A stretch of DNA of 64,000 bases, from NCBI RefSeq assembly GCF_000716785.1, contig NZ_JNYY01000008.1:542625-606624 (forward strand), written 5' to 3'. The notes beneath the pieces were generated by a model, which saw only the letters and a list, made by a program, of their open reading frames with translations, did not search any database and had not been told where the DNA came from. This DNA is from Amycolatopsis vancoresmycina. GTDB lineage: Bacteria > Actinomycetota > Actinomycetes > Mycobacteriales > Pseudonocardiaceae. Every line of letters begins with the position of its first letter. The stretch's first letter is position 1. Made by a program: the position numbers and the translations under genes. This document shows, in pieces, positions 50,009 through 58,381 of the stretch.

Positions 50009-51289
50009 TCACGCCTTTTCGGCGACGGCGAGCATCGCGCGGGTGATCACGGCCAGGTCGTCGTCCGACGAAACGTAGGGCGGCATGGCGTAGACGAGGT
50101 CCCGGAACGGCCGGAGCCAGGCACCGTGCCCGGTGGCGACTTCGGTGGCGACGGCCATGTCGACGGGGTGGTCGAGCTGCAGCACCCCGATCCCGCCGAG
50201 CACCCGCACATCGGCGACGGCGGCCAGGTCGCGCGCCGGAGCCAGGCCGTCGAGCAGGCCCTTCTCGAGCCGCGAGACGTCGGTTCGCCAGCTGCCGTCG
50301 GCGAGCAGCCCGAGCGAGGCGTTGGCGACGGCCGAGGCGAGCGGGTTGCCCATGAAGGTGGGGCCGTGCGCGAGCACCGGAAGTTCCCCGCGCGCGATCC
50401 CGGCGGCGACCTCCGGCGTGCACAGGGCCGCGGCCATGCTCAGGTAGCCCCCGGTCAGCGCCTTGCCGACGCAGAGGACATCGGGCGTGACACCGGCGTG
50501 CTCGGCGGCGAAGAAGGCACCGGTGCGGCCGAAGCCGGTGGCGATCTCGTCGAAAACCAGCAGCACGTCGTGCGCCAGGGTCAGGTCCCGCAGGGCGCGC
50601 AGGTAGCCGGGGTGGTGGAACCGCATCCCCCCGGCCCCCTGCACGACGGGTTCGACGATGACGGCGGCCAGTTCACCCCGGTGCCGCTCGATTTCCGCGG
50701 CCAGCATGTCCACATAGGACGGATCCGGCGGGGTGTCGAACCCGGACGGCGGCGCGGGCACGAAGACCTGCTCGGGCAGGACACCGCGCCACAGCGAGTG
50801 CATGCCGCCGTCGGGATCGCAGACGCTCATCGGGGTGAAGGTGTCCCCGTGGTAGCCGCCGCGCCAGGTGAGCAGCTTGTGCTTTCCGGTTTTCCCGCGG
50901 GAACGCTGGTACTGCAGGCACATCTTGACGGCGACCTCGACCGACACCGAGCCGGAGTCGCAGAGGAAGACGTGCTCGAGCCCCTCGGGCGTGAGGTCGA
51001 CGAGGGTCTTGGCGAGGGTGATGGCGGGTTCGTGCGTGAGGCCACCGAACATGACGTGGCTCATCCGCCCGGCCTGAGCGGCGAGCGCGGCATCGAGGAC
51101 GGGGTGCCGGTAGCCGTGGACGGCCGACCACCACGAGGACATCCCGTCGACGAGCTCCCGCCCGTCGGCCAGGGTCAGCCGGACACCGGAGGCCTCGGTG
51201 ACGAGCAGCGACGGCACCTTCGCCGGCATGGGGGCGTAGGGGTGCCAGACGTGCCGGGCATCGAGGGCGAGCAGGTCGGCGGAGTCCAT
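50009..51289 (-). CDS. bioA: Adenosylmethionine-8-amino-7-oxononanoate transaminase
   Basis: A 426-residue PLP enzyme that makes diaminopelargonate, the substrate of BioD. Motifs: HVWHPYAPM at the start, GMSSWWSAVHGYRHP, CDSGSVSVEVAVKM, WRGGYHGDTF, LVFDEIATGFGRTG and the PLP Lys in LCVGKALTGGYL. It belongs to the biotin pathway but is separated from bioD-bioB by the two SulP fusions on the same strand. The upstream side carries palindrome copy 3 and the P450 3' end. Confidence 0.95.
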   Translation of the reverse strand: MDSADLLALDARHVWHPYAPMPAKVPSLLVTEASGVRLTLADGRELVDGMSSWWSAVHGYRHPVLDAALAAQAGRMSHVMFGGLTHEPAITLAKTLVDLTPEGLEHVFLCDSGSVSVEVAVKMCLQYQRSRGKTGKHKLLTWRGGYHGDTFTPMSVCDPDGGMHSLWRGVLPEQVFVPAPPSGFDTPPDPSYVDMLAAEIERHRGELAAVIVEPVVQGAGGMRFHHPGYLRALRDLTLAHDVLLVFDEIATGFGRTGAFFAAEHAGVTPDVLCVGKALTGGYLSMAAALCTPEVAAGIARGELPVLAHGPTFMGNPLASAVANASLGLLADGSWRTDVSRLEKGLLDGLAPARDLAAVADVRVLGGIGVLQLDHPVDMAVATEVATGHGAWLRPFRDLVYAMPPYVSSDDDLAVITRAMLAVAEKA

Positions 51290-51335
51290 CCGCCGACCCT
51301 ACGACACGGCCCCGGCGAGGTGGCCTGCCGCCGCC

Positions 51336-51383
51336 GGTCGTGAGTGGTAAGGCGAGTTCTAACTCGCCTTACCACTCACGACC
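51336..51383. repeat. Conserved palindrome, copy 3 (likely terminator)
   Basis: Perfect 23-bp arms (51336-51358 and 51361-51383) with a 2-base centre. The core CGTGAGTGGTAAGGCG is shared with copy 1, the inner GCGAGTT with copy 2. It lies 12 bases beyond the stop of the leftward P450 gene and upstream of bioA. Confidence 0.85.
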
Positions 51384-51395
51384 GCGTAAGCGCGT

Positions 51396-52607
51396 TCACA
51401 GCCGGACCGGCAGCGCCTCCAAGCCGTGCACCAGCGAACTCGGCCGGTAAACCAGCTCGTCCGGCTTGACGTCCAACGCGATGTCCGGGAACCGGGCCAG
51501 CAGTGCCCCGAGCGCGATCTCCGCCTCCAGCCGGGCCAGCGGCGCTCCGACGCAGTAGTGGATCCCGTGCCCGAACGCCAGGTGCCCGCCGGCCGGGCGC
51601 GTGATGTCCAGCCGGTCCGGCTCCGGGTACCGCTCCGCGTCGCGGTTCGCCCCGAGCAGCGAGATCAGCACGAACTCGCCCTCCGGGATCGTCACGCCGC
51701 CCACCTCCACCGGCTCGGCCGTGAAGCGCAGCGTCGCCAGGTGGATCGGGCCGTCGAAGCGCAGGAACTCCTCCACCGCGCCCGGGAGCAGCTCCGGCTC
51801 CGCGCGCAGGCGGGCCAGCTGCTCCGGCTCGCGCAGCAGCGCCAGCACGCCGTTGGCGATCAGGTTGACCGTCGTCTCGTGGCCGGCGACCAGGAGCAGG
51901 AACGCCATCGCCACCAGTTCGGGCTCGGACAGCGAGTCCCCGTCGTCGGTCGCGTGCACCAGGTCCGACAGCAGGTCTTCGGCCGGCTCGGCGCGCTTCT
52001 GCGCGATCAGGCCGGTGAGGTAGCCGAACATGCTCTGCGCCGCCGCCTGCATCTCCTCCGGGCGCGCCGCCGCGCTCAGCAGCGTCTTCGACCAGCCGGA
52101 GAACTCCGAACGGTCCTCCTCGCGCACGCCGAGCAGCTCGCAGATCACCGTGATCGGCAGCGGTGCGGCGAACGACGCCACCAGGTCGGCCCGCTCCTGC
52201 CCGGCCAGCGCGTCGAGCAGGCCCGCGGTGATCTCCTCGACCCGCGGCCGCAGCCGCGCCACCGTCCGCGCGGTGAACGCCTTGTTGACCAGTTTCCGCA
52301 GCCGCGTGTGGTCCGGCGGGTCCGAGTTGAGCATGTGCTGGCTGAGGTCCTGCCCGAAGTTGCTCATCCGGGCCTCCGGCGGCAGTTTCGCCTCGAACAG
52401 CTCCCGGATGCCCGCGCTGCTCTTGTGCAGCCGCGGATCCGCCAGCAGCGACCGCGCCTGCGCGAACCCGGTGACCACGTAGCCCGGTAGTCCCCGCGGT
52501 GGCAGCCGCACCCGGCGCACCGGGCCGCCGCCGCGCAGCATCTCCGAAAACACGTGCGCGTCCTGGGCGAAGTCCTCCGCCACCTCGATGAGTTCGTCGC
52601 TCGTCAT
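51396..52607 (-). CDS. Cytochrome P450 (CYP107-like, soluble)
   Basis: A 403-residue P450 of the soluble actinobacterial type. The heme loop is FGHGIHYCVGAPLARLE, the I-helix oxygen-binding motif is VAGHETTVN, and the K-helix ExxR is in VEEFLRFDGP; PPDHTRLRKLVNKAF is also typical. The substrate is unknown. No ferredoxin or reductase gene is adjacent. The ATG at 52607 follows GGGGGATGAC; a TTG at 52619 is possible. It lies 23 bp downstream of the SRPBCC gene and is likely co-transcribed with it. Confidence 0.92.
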   Translation of the reverse strand: MTSDELIEVAEDFAQDAHVFSEMLRGGGPVRRVRLPPRGLPGYVVTGFAQARSLLADPRLHKSSAGIRELFEAKLPPEARMSNFGQDLSQHMLNSDPPDHTRLRKLVNKAFTARTVARLRPRVEEITAGLLDALAGQERADLVASFAAPLPITVICELLGVREEDRSEFSGWSKTLLSAAARPEEMQAAAQSMFGYLTGLIAQKRAEPAEDLLSDLVHATDDGDSLSEPELVAMAFLLLVAGHETTVNLIANGVLALLREPEQLARLRAEPELLPGAVEEFLRFDGPIHLATLRFTAEPVEVGGVTIPEGEFVLISLLGANRDAERYPEPDRLDITRPAGGHLAFGHGIHYCVGAPLARLEAEIALGALLARFPDIALDVKPDELVYRPSSLVHGLEALPVRL

Positions 52608-52630
52608 GTCATCCCCCAAGCCTCAGCGCG

Positions 52631-53044
52631 TCAGCGTTCGGCGAGTGCCGCCACGACGCGCTCGGTCACGTCCTGCCAGTATGCCCGCTGTTCCTCGCGT
52701 TCTTCCGCGCCCGCGAGCCATTCCTGGTGGAACCGCAGGGTCGTCTTGGCCCCCGCGCCGCTCAGCCGCACCTGCACCGTCGAGTCGTGGTCCCAGTCGC
52801 TCGGCCGCCAGGTGAGGCGCACCCGGTCGCCTTCGGTGAAGCTGCGGATCTCGCCGACCGTGCCGTTCGCCGTTTCGTACTCCACGCCCGGTTCCCGCGG
52901 CAGGTCGACGCCGGGGCCGAGCCAGATCGCGACGCCTTCGCGGCTGACCAGGAAGTCCCACACCGTCTCGGCCGAGTACGGCAAGGTCCGCGAAACGCCG
53001 ATGTTCCACCCCACATCGGCCGTCTTCCCCACTGAAGAAGTCAT
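52631..53044 (-). CDS. SRPBCC (AHSA1/START-like) domain protein
   Basis: A 137-residue single-domain protein with the helix-grip pattern: WNIGVSRTLPYSAETVWDFLV, then GVAIWLGPGVDLP, GEIRSFTEGDRVRLTWRPSDW and the long C-terminal helix (YWQDVTERVVAALAER). Such domains bind hydrophobic ligands. The ATG at 53044 is preferred, with GAGGAC just upstream; the frame extends to 53083. It precedes the P450 in one unit, so it might bind the P450 substrate or be an unrelated stress protein; neither is proven. Confidence 0.85.
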   Translation of the reverse strand: MTSSVGKTADVGWNIGVSRTLPYSAETVWDFLVSREGVAIWLGPGVDLPREPGVEYETANGTVGEIRSFTEGDRVRLTWRPSDWDHDSTVQVRLSGAGAKTTLRFHQEWLAGAEEREEQRAYWQDVTERVVAALAER

Positions 53045-53108
53045 GTCCTCATCGTGCCACCGGGGTACGACAAAACCGGCCACCGGTCCGGGTGGAGGAT
53101 CTGTACCC

Positions 53109-53723
53109 GTGCGCTACCGCCCGATTTCCCCCGCCGTCCTCGCCGGAGAACTCACCGACCGCATCGACGCGCTCACCCCGCAGCGGATCGCGGTCGCCGT
53201 CGACGGCGCGGCCGGGGCGACGGAAACCGGAGAACTCGCCGACGCTCTGGTCGACCCGCTGCGCCTGCGCGGCCGTGCGACGCTGCGCGTGTCGGCGCGC
53301 GACTTCCTGCGCCCGGCGTCCCTGCGCTTCGAGCACGGCCGCACGAACCCCGACGCCCGCTACACCGACTGGCTCGACCTCGGTGCCCTCCGCCGCGAAG
53401 TCCTGGAGCCGCTGAAGGGGTCCGGCCACGTCCTGCCGTCGCTGTGGGACGCCGAGCGCGACCGCGCGACCCGCGCCGAGCGCGTACCGCTGCCCGAAGG
53501 CGGGGTCGTGCTCTTGGACGGCGAGCTGCTGCTGGGCGCCGGGCTGGCCTTCGACCTGGCCGTGCACCTGTGGCTCTCCCCCGCCGCGCTGCGCCGCCGC
53601 GTGCCGGACGCCTGGGCGGTCCCGGCCTACGAGCGGTACGAGGAAGAGGTGGACCCGGGCTCGCTCGCCGACGTCGTCGTGCGCGTCGACGATCCGCGGC
53701 ACCCGGCGCTCTACACGCCTTAG
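53109..53723 (+). CDS. Uridine-kinase-like protein lacking a canonical P-loop
   Basis: A 204-residue protein with the fold pattern of nucleoside-kinase-type P-loop NTPases (IAVAVDGAAGATETGELADAL at the P-loop position, SARDFLRPASLRFEHGRTNPD, VVLLDGELLLGAGLAFDLAVH, WAVPAYERYEEEVDP). The P-loop lacks the GKS/GKT Lys-Ser pair, so phosphotransfer by the usual mechanism is doubtful. Similar Lys-less relatives are annotated as uridine kinase in actinobacteria. GTG 53109 follows GGAGGATCTGTACCC. Its stop shares CTAG-type overlap (53720-53723) with the convergent pimB' stop. Confidence 0.75.
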   Translation: MRYRPISPAVLAGELTDRIDALTPQRIAVAVDGAAGATETGELADALVDPLRLRGRATLRVSARDFLRPASLRFEHGRTNPDARYTDWLDLGALRREVLEPLKGSGHVLPSLWDAERDRATRAERVPLPEGGVVLLDGELLLGAGLAFDLAVHLWLSPAALRRRVPDAWAVPAYERYEEEVDPGSLADVVVRVDDPRHPALYTP

Positions 53724-54877
53724 CGGACTACGGCCACCGGATCGCCGTCCAGCAGGCCGGACAGCCGCCGCGCCATGACGTCCCAGCGCCAGTTCGCCGT
53801 CACCCAGGCGCGCCCGGCCTCGCCCATCCGGCGTGCACGCACCGGGTCGGCCAGCAGGCTGGCGAGGGTTTCGGCCAGCTGCGTGACGTCGCGGCCGTCG
53901 ACGACGTGCCCGGTGACCTCGTCGAGGACCGTCTCGGGGGCGCCGCCGGAGTTGCCGGCCACCACCGGCAGGCCGGTCGCGGACGCCTCCAGGTAGACGA
54001 TGCCGAGCGCTTCGACGTCCAGGCCCTTGCCGCGGGTGCGGGCCGGCATCGCGAAGACGTCGCCCGCGGCGTAGTGGGCCGGCAGCTCCGCCCACGGCAC
54101 CGACCCGGTGAACACGACGTCGCGCTCCAGGCCCAGCTCGGCGACCAGCCCGGAAAGGGTCTTGCGGTACGGGCCGCCGCCGACGATCAGCAGCACCGCG
54201 TCAGGGACCTGTTCGCGGATCTTCGGCAGCGCGCGGATCAGCTGGTCCTGGCCCTTGCGCGGGACCAGCCGCGACACGCACACGACGGTCGGCCGGTCGC
54301 CGAGACCGTGCCGCGCGCGGATTTCGGCGCGCCCGGCCGGATCCGGCCGGTACAGCTCGGTGTCCACCCCGGACGGCAGCAGCTCCAGCCCGGCCATCGG
54401 GCCGAACGCCGCGGCGAAGCGGCCGCGGGTGTAGCGGCTGACGTAGGTGAGGACGTCCGCGGTGTCGCCGATGCGCCGCAAAGCCTGCCGCGAGCCGGGG
54501 AGCATGGACCAGCCGACCTCGTGGCCGTGCGTCGAAGCGACGACGCGGCGCGCGCCGGCCCGGCGCAGCGGCTGCCCCAGCAGCGCGAGCGGGGCGGCCG
54601 CGCCGAACCAGACGGCTTCGCAGTCTCGCGCCCGCATGATCTGCTTCGCCCGGCGCAGCACGTCCGGCGTCGGCAGCATCAGGGACGTCGGGTGCCGGAC
54701 GACCTCGAACGGCGCTTCGGCGTCGAACTCCTCGTGCGACCCCGTCCGCGACTCCCACGACGGCGCGTAGACGACCAGGTCGTCCGCCGGCAGCCGGGTG
54801 GCGAGGGAGTTCAGGTAGTTCTGGATCCCCCCGGGCCGCGGCGGGAAGTCGTTGGTCACGAGCAGGGTCTTGAGCAC
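53720..54877 (-). CDS. pimB: PimB'-type mannosyltransferase (GT4)
   Basis: A 385-residue GT-B enzyme that adds the second mannose to phosphatidylinositol mono-mannoside from GDP-mannose. Motifs: VTNDFPPRPGGIQNYL at the N-terminus, STHGHEVGW, LLPSGVDTELYRPD, VSRLVPRKGQDQLI, and the donor-site EALGIVYLEASATGLPVV. Length is usual. GTG 54877 is chosen. TAGCCT lies six bases upstream and may be the -10 of a leaderless message; a TTG at 54883 is possible. It follows the NlpC/P60 gene on the same strand, the order seen around Rv2188c-Rv2190c. Confidence 0.9.
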   Translation of the reverse strand: MLKTLLVTNDFPPRPGGIQNYLNSLATRLPADDLVVYAPSWESRTGSHEEFDAEAPFEVVRHPTSLMLPTPDVLRRAKQIMRARDCEAVWFGAAAPLALLGQPLRRAGARRVVASTHGHEVGWSMLPGSRQALRRIGDTADVLTYVSRYTRGRFAAAFGPMAGLELLPSGVDTELYRPDPAGRAEIRARHGLGDRPTVVCVSRLVPRKGQDQLIRALPKIREQVPDAVLLIVGGGPYRKTLSGLVAELGLERDVVFTGSVPWAELPAHYAAGDVFAMPARTRGKGLDVEALGIVYLEASATGLPVVAGNSGGAPETVLDEVTGHVVDGRDVTQLAETLASLLADPVRARRMGEAGRAWVTANWRWDVMARRLSGLLDGDPVAVVR

Positions 54878-54951
54878 ACCCAAAGGCTAGCCACCGACGG
54901 CGAAGGGGCGGCACCGCGTCCGCGGTACCGCCCCTTCGGGTGCTTCGGAGG

Positions 54952-56007
54952 TCACGCCGTCGGGCGGCGCGCTCCCGCGTACTGGCTCTGCAGCGGCGAG
55001 ATCTTCACGACGTCACCGGTGTCGGGCGCGTGCACCATCTTGCCGTCGCCGATGTACATGCCGACGTGCGAAACGGGCGAGTAGTAGAACACGAGGTCGC
55101 CCGGCTGCAGCTGGTCCCGCGGCACCGCGGCGCCGAAGGTGGACTGCTCGCGGCTGGTCCGCGGCAGGGTGATCCCCGCCTGCTTGTAGGCCCACATCGT
55201 CAGGCCCGAGCAGTCGAAGTTGGTCGGGCCGGTCGCGCCGTAGACGTAGGCGCTGCCGAGCTTGCTCAGCGCCGCCTCGACGGCCTTCTGCGCGGCCGCG
55301 GTGGGCGCCTGGATGTTGGTGGGCGCGGTGCCGCCGGTGTCCCTCCGGGCGGCCTTGTCCGCGGAGCTCAGGTTCTTGTTGGCCGCTTCGAGCTGGTCGA
55401 TCTGGTCCTGCAGCGTCTTCTGCTTGGCCTTGATGTCCTCGGTCAGCTTCGCTGCGGCGTCCCGCGCGTCCTGCGCGCGCTTCGCGGCGTCGCTGGCCTT
55501 GGCGGCCGCGTCGGTCGCCTCCTGGACGGCGCCGGTGAGGTTGCCCATCGCGGCGTTCTTGCCGGTCGCGATGACCTCGAGCGCCGAGGAGCGGTCCAGG
55601 AAGTCCTGGGTGGACGTGCCGGCCAGCAGCGCCGACAGCTTGTTCAGCTGGACACCGCTGGTGAACGACGCACCGGCGAACTTGTCGACCTCGGTCTGGT
55701 ACTTCTTCTGGCTTTCGGACGCCTTCGTGGCCTGTTCCTTGGCCGCGTTGACGTCACCGGTGGCCTTGTCGAGCTCGCCCTGCTTCTTCTTCAGGTCGTC
55801 CTGGGCGGACAGCAGGTCTTCGTTGAGCTTCTCGGCCTGGGCCGCGAGGTCGCGGTACTGGGCGAGGGCGTCGGAGCCCGTGGGCGGGGTCTGGAGTACG
55901 GGGACGGGGGCGGCGGTGGCCGACGGCTGCGCCACGGTGACGAGGGTGATCACCGAGGCCGCGGCGAGGGCACCTGAAACCACGCGCCTGAGGGAATGCG
56001 ACTGCAC
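54952..56007 (-). CDS. Secreted NlpC/P60 peptidoglycan endopeptidase
   Basis: A 351-residue cell-wall hydrolase. Signal peptide (RRVVSGALAAASVITLVTVA), a coiled-coil domain of about 170 residues (AQAEKLNEDLLSAQDDLKKK, KQKTLQDQIDQLEAANKN) and a C-terminal NlpC/P60 domain. The catalytic Cys is in NFDCSGLTMWAY and the His in VSHVGMYIGDG; HAPDTG supplies the third polar residue. This is the RipA/Rv2190c-like layout, cutting D-Glu to m-DAP bonds by family knowledge. GTG 56007 follows AAGGAGACCC with long spacing. The 442-bp upstream region is structured and may regulate it. Confidence 0.9.
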   Translation of the reverse strand: MQSHSLRRVVSGALAAASVITLVTVAQPSATAAPVPVLQTPPTGSDALAQYRDLAAQAEKLNEDLLSAQDDLKKKQGELDKATGDVNAAKEQATKASESQKKYQTEVDKFAGASFTSGVQLNKLSALLAGTSTQDFLDRSSALEVIATGKNAAMGNLTGAVQEATDAAAKASDAAKRAQDARDAAAKLTEDIKAKQKTLQDQIDQLEAANKNLSSADKAARRDTGGTAPTNIQAPTAAAQKAVEAALSKLGSAYVYGATGPTNFDCSGLTMWAYKQAGITLPRTSREQSTFGAAVPRDQLQPGDLVFYYSPVSHVGMYIGDGKMVHAPDTGDVVKISPLQSQYAGARRPTA

Positions 56008-56076
56008 GGTCGCGCGGGTCTCCTTTGGTCTCGGCCGCCGAAGGGGACCGGGGCAAGAAGAGGTCGGGGAGTTCCT

Positions 56077-56160
56077 CTTCACCGCTGTCCCGCCCACCAC
56101 GCGCCGGGCCGTGCGCTTTTGCCATGCACGGACCGCAACAGGTGAAGCACGCGGTGGTGG
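56077..56160 (-). promoter_or_regulatory. Structured 5' leader of the NlpC/P60 gene (candidate regulatory RNA)
   Basis: The 56008-56449 gap has no gene. Inside it, 56094-56103 pairs with 56150-56160 (one bulge), 56106-56114 pairs with 56126-56134 (one mismatch), and 56077-56083 (CTTCACC) could pair with 56141-56147 (GGTGAAG), crossing the outer stem. Crossing pairings are typical of riboswitch-like leaders. c-di-AMP (ydaO) riboswitches often precede such genes in actinobacteria, but I could not see the hallmark sequences. Confidence 0.4.
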
Positions 56161-56449
56161 TTCCGGTTCCCAGCTTCCCGACAAAGCTGCGCCCGGCGGC
56201 GATCTCGCGTCGCCGCCTCTTCAGACGGCCGGGGGCCACGAGATCTCGGACAGGTTACGAAAAGACCGCCACCACGTCCACCACCTCCCGGCCAAAAACT
56301 CTGCGTGACACCGCGGAACACCATCGGACCTGGGCGGAAGAAAAGCTGTGATGGGCGTTACACGCTGGGGTTTCTCCGGGACCTTTTCGACTACCGACCG
56401 TTCACCGATCCAATCGACCATTCGGCGCGCCGCCACGAAACGGTCGATT

Positions 56450-56707
56450 TCAGGCGCTGCGCCGGACCGGTTCTTCGACGAGCCGCAGCCGCGGCACCAT
56501 CCCGGCTTCGGCCAGCGCGTCCACCGCGCGCCGCTCGTCGGCGTCCCACACCACCGCGGGTGGCGCGCCGAGCAGCACGCTCACCACGCAGTCGTGGCAC
56601 GAGATGCCGCGCACGGCGCACCGGTCGCAGTCGACCACCAGGTTCTCGATGTCCGAAACGGCGATGTGCGAGACGTCCACTTCGGACAGCTCGGGGGTGT
56701 CGGCCAT
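56450..56707 (-). CDS. Small Cys-rich conserved hypothetical protein
   Basis: An 85-residue protein with CDRC and CHDC in the stretch LVVDCDRCAVRGISCHDCVV, a four-cysteine set suited to zinc or Fe-S binding. The rest is a helical C-terminus (WDADERRAVDALAEAGMVPR). The ATG at 56707 follows GTGAGGAGGACCAC, a strong ribosome-binding site. It lies 66 bp downstream of the NYN gene on the same strand. Function is unknown; a metal-binding or redox-sensing role is possible. Confidence 0.75.
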   Translation of the reverse strand: MADTPELSEVDVSHIAVSDIENLVVDCDRCAVRGISCHDCVVSVLLGAPPAVVWDADERRAVDALAEAGMVPRLRLVEEPVRRSA

Positions 56708-56773
56708 GTGGTCCTCCTCACGTCGGAACTGACTGGGGAGGACGGTAGGCGCCACCACCGACAATTTGCGGAA

Positions 56774-58171
56774 TCAGACCCGCGACAAGCGGCTGACCAG
56801 CACCGATGACGGCGTGGGGTGGGCGCCACCACCCCGGACCGAGTCCGCGACGGCGCGGTCGGACGTCGCGACGACCATCGGCCGCCCGGCGGGCTCGGCG
56901 GCGACGAGGTTGCGGATCACGTCGTCGGCCAGCACCCCGCGGTCGGAGAACAGCACCCGCACCCCGCGCGGCACCGAGGCGGGGACGGAGAGCACGCCGG
57001 CGCCGTCGAAGACGACGGTGACCTCGGCGGACGTGCGCGCGGCCAGCGCGGACAGCTGGTGGATCAGCCGGTCGCGCTGGTCGGCGAGGGCGAGTTCGGG
57101 GTAGCCGGTCTTGGTGACGTTGTAGCCGTCGACGATCAGGTGCACGTTGGGCAGCGCGAGGTAGCGGTCCAGCGTGGTCACGTCGGCGATCTTGCCGCCC
57201 TGGCCGATGCCGGAGCTGGCGCCGCGGACCATGTCCGCCGGGCGGGCACCGCGCGCACCGAGGGCGAGTTCGCGTCGCAGGCCGGTGACGGCGCCGTCGA
57301 TGGTGTCGATGAGCAGGGCGAGCCGCACCTCGTCGGCCTGCCGGGCCTCGCGGGCGGACTGGCGGGCGATTTCGGCGTCGGCGACGGCGCGTTCGGCACG
57401 GGCCCGTTCGCCGGCGACGCGCTGGCGTTCGCGTTCGAGCTGGCTGGTGAGGGAAGCGATCTGGTCGACGTGGGCGGCCGAGCCGCGTTCGGCGTCGGCG
57501 GAGGCCGCTTCGGCCGCGTCGCGGGCCTGGCGCAGCTGGACGCCTTGTTCGCGAAGGCGCTTCAGGAGCTTCTCGACTTCGCCCTCGCGCTCACCGCGGG
57601 CATTTTCGGCGGCTTGTTTCGCTTCGGCGAGTTCGGCGCGGACCTGGACGAGCTCGGCTTCGAGCCGCTGGGCGCGGGCGAGCGCGGCGTCGCGTTCGGC
57701 ACGCAGCGCGTTTTCCTCGGCGTTCCGGGCGACCAGCCGGACCCGCCCGGCGGCCCCGGACTCCCCGAGCAGCACGGCGGCGGCCGCCGCGGCGACCGAG
57801 TCGGTGGCGTTCGGGTCGAGCACGTCCGTGCGGTGCTCGCGCAGCCATTCGATGACGGCGGTGCGGAACTGCGAGGACTCGCCCAGGGCGGCGAGCAGGG
57901 CGGCCCCGCCGAGCTTGGCGCGCTTGGCGGGGGCGAACTTGGCGACCGGCCGCAGCTGCCGCGGCACATCGGTGGCGGGCAGCTTGGCGACGGCGGCCGC
58001 GGCGAGCTCGGCGATGCGGTCGCGCACCGGTTCGGGCAGGGTCGGCCAGGTGGCGGGTTCGGGCCGTCCGGCCTGGTCAGCGGGCTCCTCGGCCACCTCG
58101 GGCCGCGACGCGACGCCCGAGGGACCCACGGGGTCCCCTGGCGGCTCCGGCACGAGCGGCTGCGGGTGCAT
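56774..58171 (-). CDS. NYN-domain (PIN-like RNase) protein with coiled coil
   Basis: A 465-residue protein. Residues about 40-130 are helical (FAPAKRAKLGGAALLAALGES). Residues about 155-290 are a strong coiled coil (LRAERDAALARAQRLEAELVQ, GEREGEVEKLLKRLREQGVQL). The C-terminal 150 residues are an NYN domain with the acidic metal site in VHLIVDGYNVTKTGY, TVVFDGAG and MVVATSDRAVADS. NYN domains are PIN-like RNases acting on tRNA or other RNA. The ATG at 58171 is preceded by TACCCT six bases upstream, so the transcript may be leaderless. It heads a leftward run with the Cys-rich protein and NlpC/P60. Confidence 0.85.
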   Translation of the reverse strand: MHPQPLVPEPPGDPVGPSGVASRPEVAEEPADQAGRPEPATWPTLPEPVRDRIAELAAAAVAKLPATDVPRQLRPVAKFAPAKRAKLGGAALLAALGESSQFRTAVIEWLREHRTDVLDPNATDSVAAAAAAVLLGESGAAGRVRLVARNAEENALRAERDAALARAQRLEAELVQVRAELAEAKQAAENARGEREGEVEKLLKRLREQGVQLRQARDAAEAASADAERGSAAHVDQIASLTSQLERERQRVAGERARAERAVADAEIARQSAREARQADEVRLALLIDTIDGAVTGLRRELALGARGARPADMVRGASSGIGQGGKIADVTTLDRYLALPNVHLIVDGYNVTKTGYPELALADQRDRLIHQLSALAARTSAEVTVVFDGAGVLSVPASVPRGVRVLFSDRGVLADDVIRNLVAAEPAGRPMVVATSDRAVADSVRGGGAHPTPSSVLVSRLSRV

Positions 58172-58285
58172 TGGTCCAGGGTAGGCCCCGCCCCCGCATC
58201 CCGCCCCGCGCGGCACACGGACCGGCAAAAGGCGACCGCTGGGCCGGGCACGGCGGGCGAAGGGCGCGCTCGGCGGTACCGGCCG

Positions 58286-58381
58286 CCGGATCGATCGCGC
58301 GGCAGCCGGTACCGGGCTGCGGGACCGCCCGCGGCGCGTGCCCGGCGGAGCCGGATCGATCGCGCGGCAGCCGGTACCGGG
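58286..58381. repeat. Exact 31-bp direct repeat in the nyn-dnaQ/uvrC gap
   Basis: The 31 bases at 58286-58316 recur exactly at 58351-58381, 65 bp apart. Each copy contains ATCGAT, GCGCGGC and GGTACC, and partly palindromic CCGGTACCGG sequence also occurs near 58275. The whole 58172-58601 interval (430 bp) is free of credible genes; it carries divergent promoters for both flanking genes. Confidence 0.85.

Noticed and set aside
56079..56324. Small protein gene in the NlpC/P60 leader
   Set aside because: The open frame lacks a ribosome-binding site and shows no recognisable pattern, and the DNA is better explained as structured leader.
56008..56449. c-di-AMP (ydaO) riboswitch call
   Set aside because: Position fits, but I could not find the conserved CAGCTAACC-like and GGAACC-type elements in the expected order, so only a structured leader is reported.
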